Source of the DNA: Ichthyophonus hoferi
Taxonomy: Eukaryota; Opisthokonta; Ichthyosporea; Ichthyophonida; Ichthyophonidae
Assembly: GCA_002751075.1 (NCBI GenBank)
Contig: NAOQ01000711.1
Span: 1 to 34,789, forward strand
Length of the DNA stretch: 34,789 nt
Direction: 5' to 3'
Shown here: piece after piece, positions 33,301-34,789 of the stretch
Layout of the letters: the number at the start of each line of letters is the position of its first letter
How positions within the stretch are numbered: the first letter of the stretch is position 1
Made by a program: the position numbers and the translations under genes
Notes under the pieces: model-generated
What the model was told of the DNA's origin: nothing
What the model saw: the letters and a program-made list of their open reading frames with translations, nothing else
The model's database searches: none

Positions 33301-34002
33301 ACTTCCCCACTATCTGCTTACATACCTGTGGCCCCACCCATGTCTGTACAACTACTATATACAAGGTCGGGAAAAAATTAAAAGATGTTATGAATTAGCT
33401 GGCAACGATATAGAAATATGGGTGTGTAAATAGATAGTGAGTATGGCCAATTAGATAATTTAAATAAAAAGAAATACAGGTAAAAACAGGAAAATGAAAA
33501 ATACGACAAACTAGCTGTAAAAAAAAAAATAAGAAAAGCAGGACACTACACTCATTTGAATTAATCATTAGAATCATTAAAAGGTGAGGGAATAGTAGCC
33601 ACACTATCCACGGCCATGTTAATAATCTTCACCTTGGTGCCACTCCAATCCAGTCTTGGTCGGATACTCACTACCAAATAGTAGAAAAAATGTAGAAATA
33701 TAGCGCACATGAGTGATAGAAATTCAACAAGTAATCTTAAGAGTTTTTTATGCAGCCCAATATCTTCTAACACCAATTTCGTAAGTCACTGTCTACAGGT
33801 GTGCCTCGCATAAGTAAGTTACCTTAGTAAAGAGGAGACCTACCTGACCAGCCGGAGAATTTGGAGTTGGATCCAATACCACCAGGCAAACACCAAGGTC
33901 ATTTGCTGCTGTGCTCATCATACGGCCTAGCTGGCCGCCCCCCAGCACCCCCACAGTCTTGTGAACCGATACATAGCTACCTTTACTCGTCCTCTCAGTC
34001 AT
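30387..34002 (-). CDS. ADE2: Phosphoribosylaminoimidazole carboxylase, PurK-PurE fusion
   Basis: Makes CAIR from AIR in purine synthesis, in the cytosol, using ATP and bicarbonate. Seven exons: 34002-33844, 33325-33062, 32650-32386, 32156-31814, 31596-31263, 30988-30854, 30590-30387, all GT-AG with agreeing phases, 567 residues (yeast Ade2 has 571). Residues 1 to about 390 are the PurK ATP-grasp part: [13 protein letters not shown] at the start, [51 protein letters not shown] and [17 protein letters not shown]. About 399-567 is Pur[14 protein letters not shown] (406-414), SAHRTPDR with the catalytic-site His436, GGAAHLPGM and [20 protein letters not shown]. The SAHRTP and GGAAHLPGM motifs are class I (N5-CAIR mutase), as in fungi and plants, whereas animal PAICS has a class II PurE fused to PurC and no PurK. 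The first ATG in frame sits 17 codons before VGVLGG. Nothing is broken; the gene looks functional. Confidence 0.96.
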
Positions 34003-34789
34003 TTTGAAAGTGTACTCAAGATTATATTAGAAAGTGTATCTAAAAATGTCGGAAAATTTACCAAAACCACTCTCCAAAATGGGAGATTGGGCTATCTCAA
34101 GGCATCCATACATACCCAAACCTTTGTGGAGAGCATGAAAAACACCATGACCTGGAGGGTACTAAAGATTGTTGTGGCCCAATAACATTCCAGGATAAAA
34201 TAGGATTGTAGCCACATTCCATGGGATATATATTTGATCTGTTATCAGTGGCTGTGAGCCTCGCGGTCCTAGGTGGAGGGTATAGTTCGTATTGGAAGTG
34301 GTGGGCCATAAATTTGAAGAATTGGTTTTTGGGCAAAGAATTGTCAGGCATATCCAGTTGTATTACATACCATAACAACCAACCAATATTAGTTGATCAT
34401 GGGTAATTTCTATTTTCTTTATAACGGTTAAGTCGAAAAGAAAGCTCAAAGGTGATATGATCACGCCGAGAATTGCATGACATAAGGCACAAGCACATGC
34501 AGGACCTGACAGCGTTTTAAGATACCTTATTCATCATATGCATATCCCTTGTATAGGCAATTTTATAGAAATACAGCCCGTATCTCTTTGATTTTCTCTT
34601 TATGTTGAAAAATACGCATATTATAAAACTGGCATTTTTGCCTATTTTTCACACAAAATGCATAACAACAGTTGATTACTTGCCGACCATTCAATATTTG
34701 GCTCACCCCCAATTGAAATACTCTAGTAAAGAGCAATGTAATAATCTACAGGAATAGGTTGAATTATATAATATATTATCTCAATCATG
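34003..34789. other. Upstream of ADE2, nothing else assigned
   Basis: The promoter of ADE2 should be here. Overlapping open frames on both strands at 34097-34406 show no family resemblance and I treat them as chance. No TATA box or repeat is clear. Confidence 0.45.

Noticed and set aside
34097-34406. Overlapping frames on both strands upstream of ADE2
   Set aside because: Considered a retroelement fragment or a divergent gene, but no family motif could be shown on either strand.
1-34789. tRNA genes
   Set aside because: Looked for the B-box pattern GGTTCGANNCC on both strands; none of the TTCGA sites has the right surroundings.
1-34789. Bacterial-type features such as operons or CRISPR arrays
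   Set aside because: All supported genes are spliced and widely spaced, and no regularly spaced repeat array is present.

Overview
The window is a piece of an AT-rich, intron-rich eukaryotic nuclear genome. Three spliced host genes could be modelled exon by exon; all have GT-AG introns of about 80-670 bp and phases that agree. Stops used are TAA and TGA, so a standard code is likely. The secreted F-type lectin modules, with exons bounded in phase 1, point to an animal or a close relative such as a sponge, cnidarian or unicellular holozoan. The purine gene is of the fungal/plant Ade2 type (PurK fused to class I PurE), not the vertebrate PAICS type, which argues against a vertebrate or a typical bilaterian. 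No species is claimed.

Layout. 1-9900 is a graveyard of Ty1/copia-type LTR elements: a plus-strand element with both LTRs (about 608-7120), a second start of the same family behind it (7121-7420), two minus-strand LTR-plus-gag pieces lying inside it (2230-3111 and 5160-6015), and a separate minus-strand pol fossil (about 8330-9390). 10930-14255 (+) is a seven-exon gene for a 362-residue protein with two coactosin-type ADF-H domains joined by a repeat-coded linker. 15991-19116 (-) is an eight-exon gene for a coiled-coil protein of about 292 residues. 20199-20720 (-) is an interrupted reading frame of unknown family. 21529-25213 (+) is a tandem F-type lectin (fucolectin) locus: a signal-peptide exon, then repeated modules made of two domain exons and a 33-nt linker exon, with a run of N between two nearly identical flanks. 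Every visible module is damaged. 25354-26219 (+) holds three more phase-compatible exons, and another copia pol fossil follows at about 26310-27300. 27300-30386 is AT-rich and empty as far as I can see. 30387-34002 (-) is a complete seven-exon ADE2 gene coding for 567 residues.

The genes do not form one pathway. Ade2 makes CAIR in purine synthesis, the double coactosin should bind actin filaments, the coiled-coil protein has no recognised role, and the lectin locus would have made secreted sugar-binding proteins. The main points of interest are the double coactosin, the Ade2 type in an animal-like setting, the decayed lectin array with a probably missing module at the gap, and several coding-like pieces that simple ORF length filters miss.
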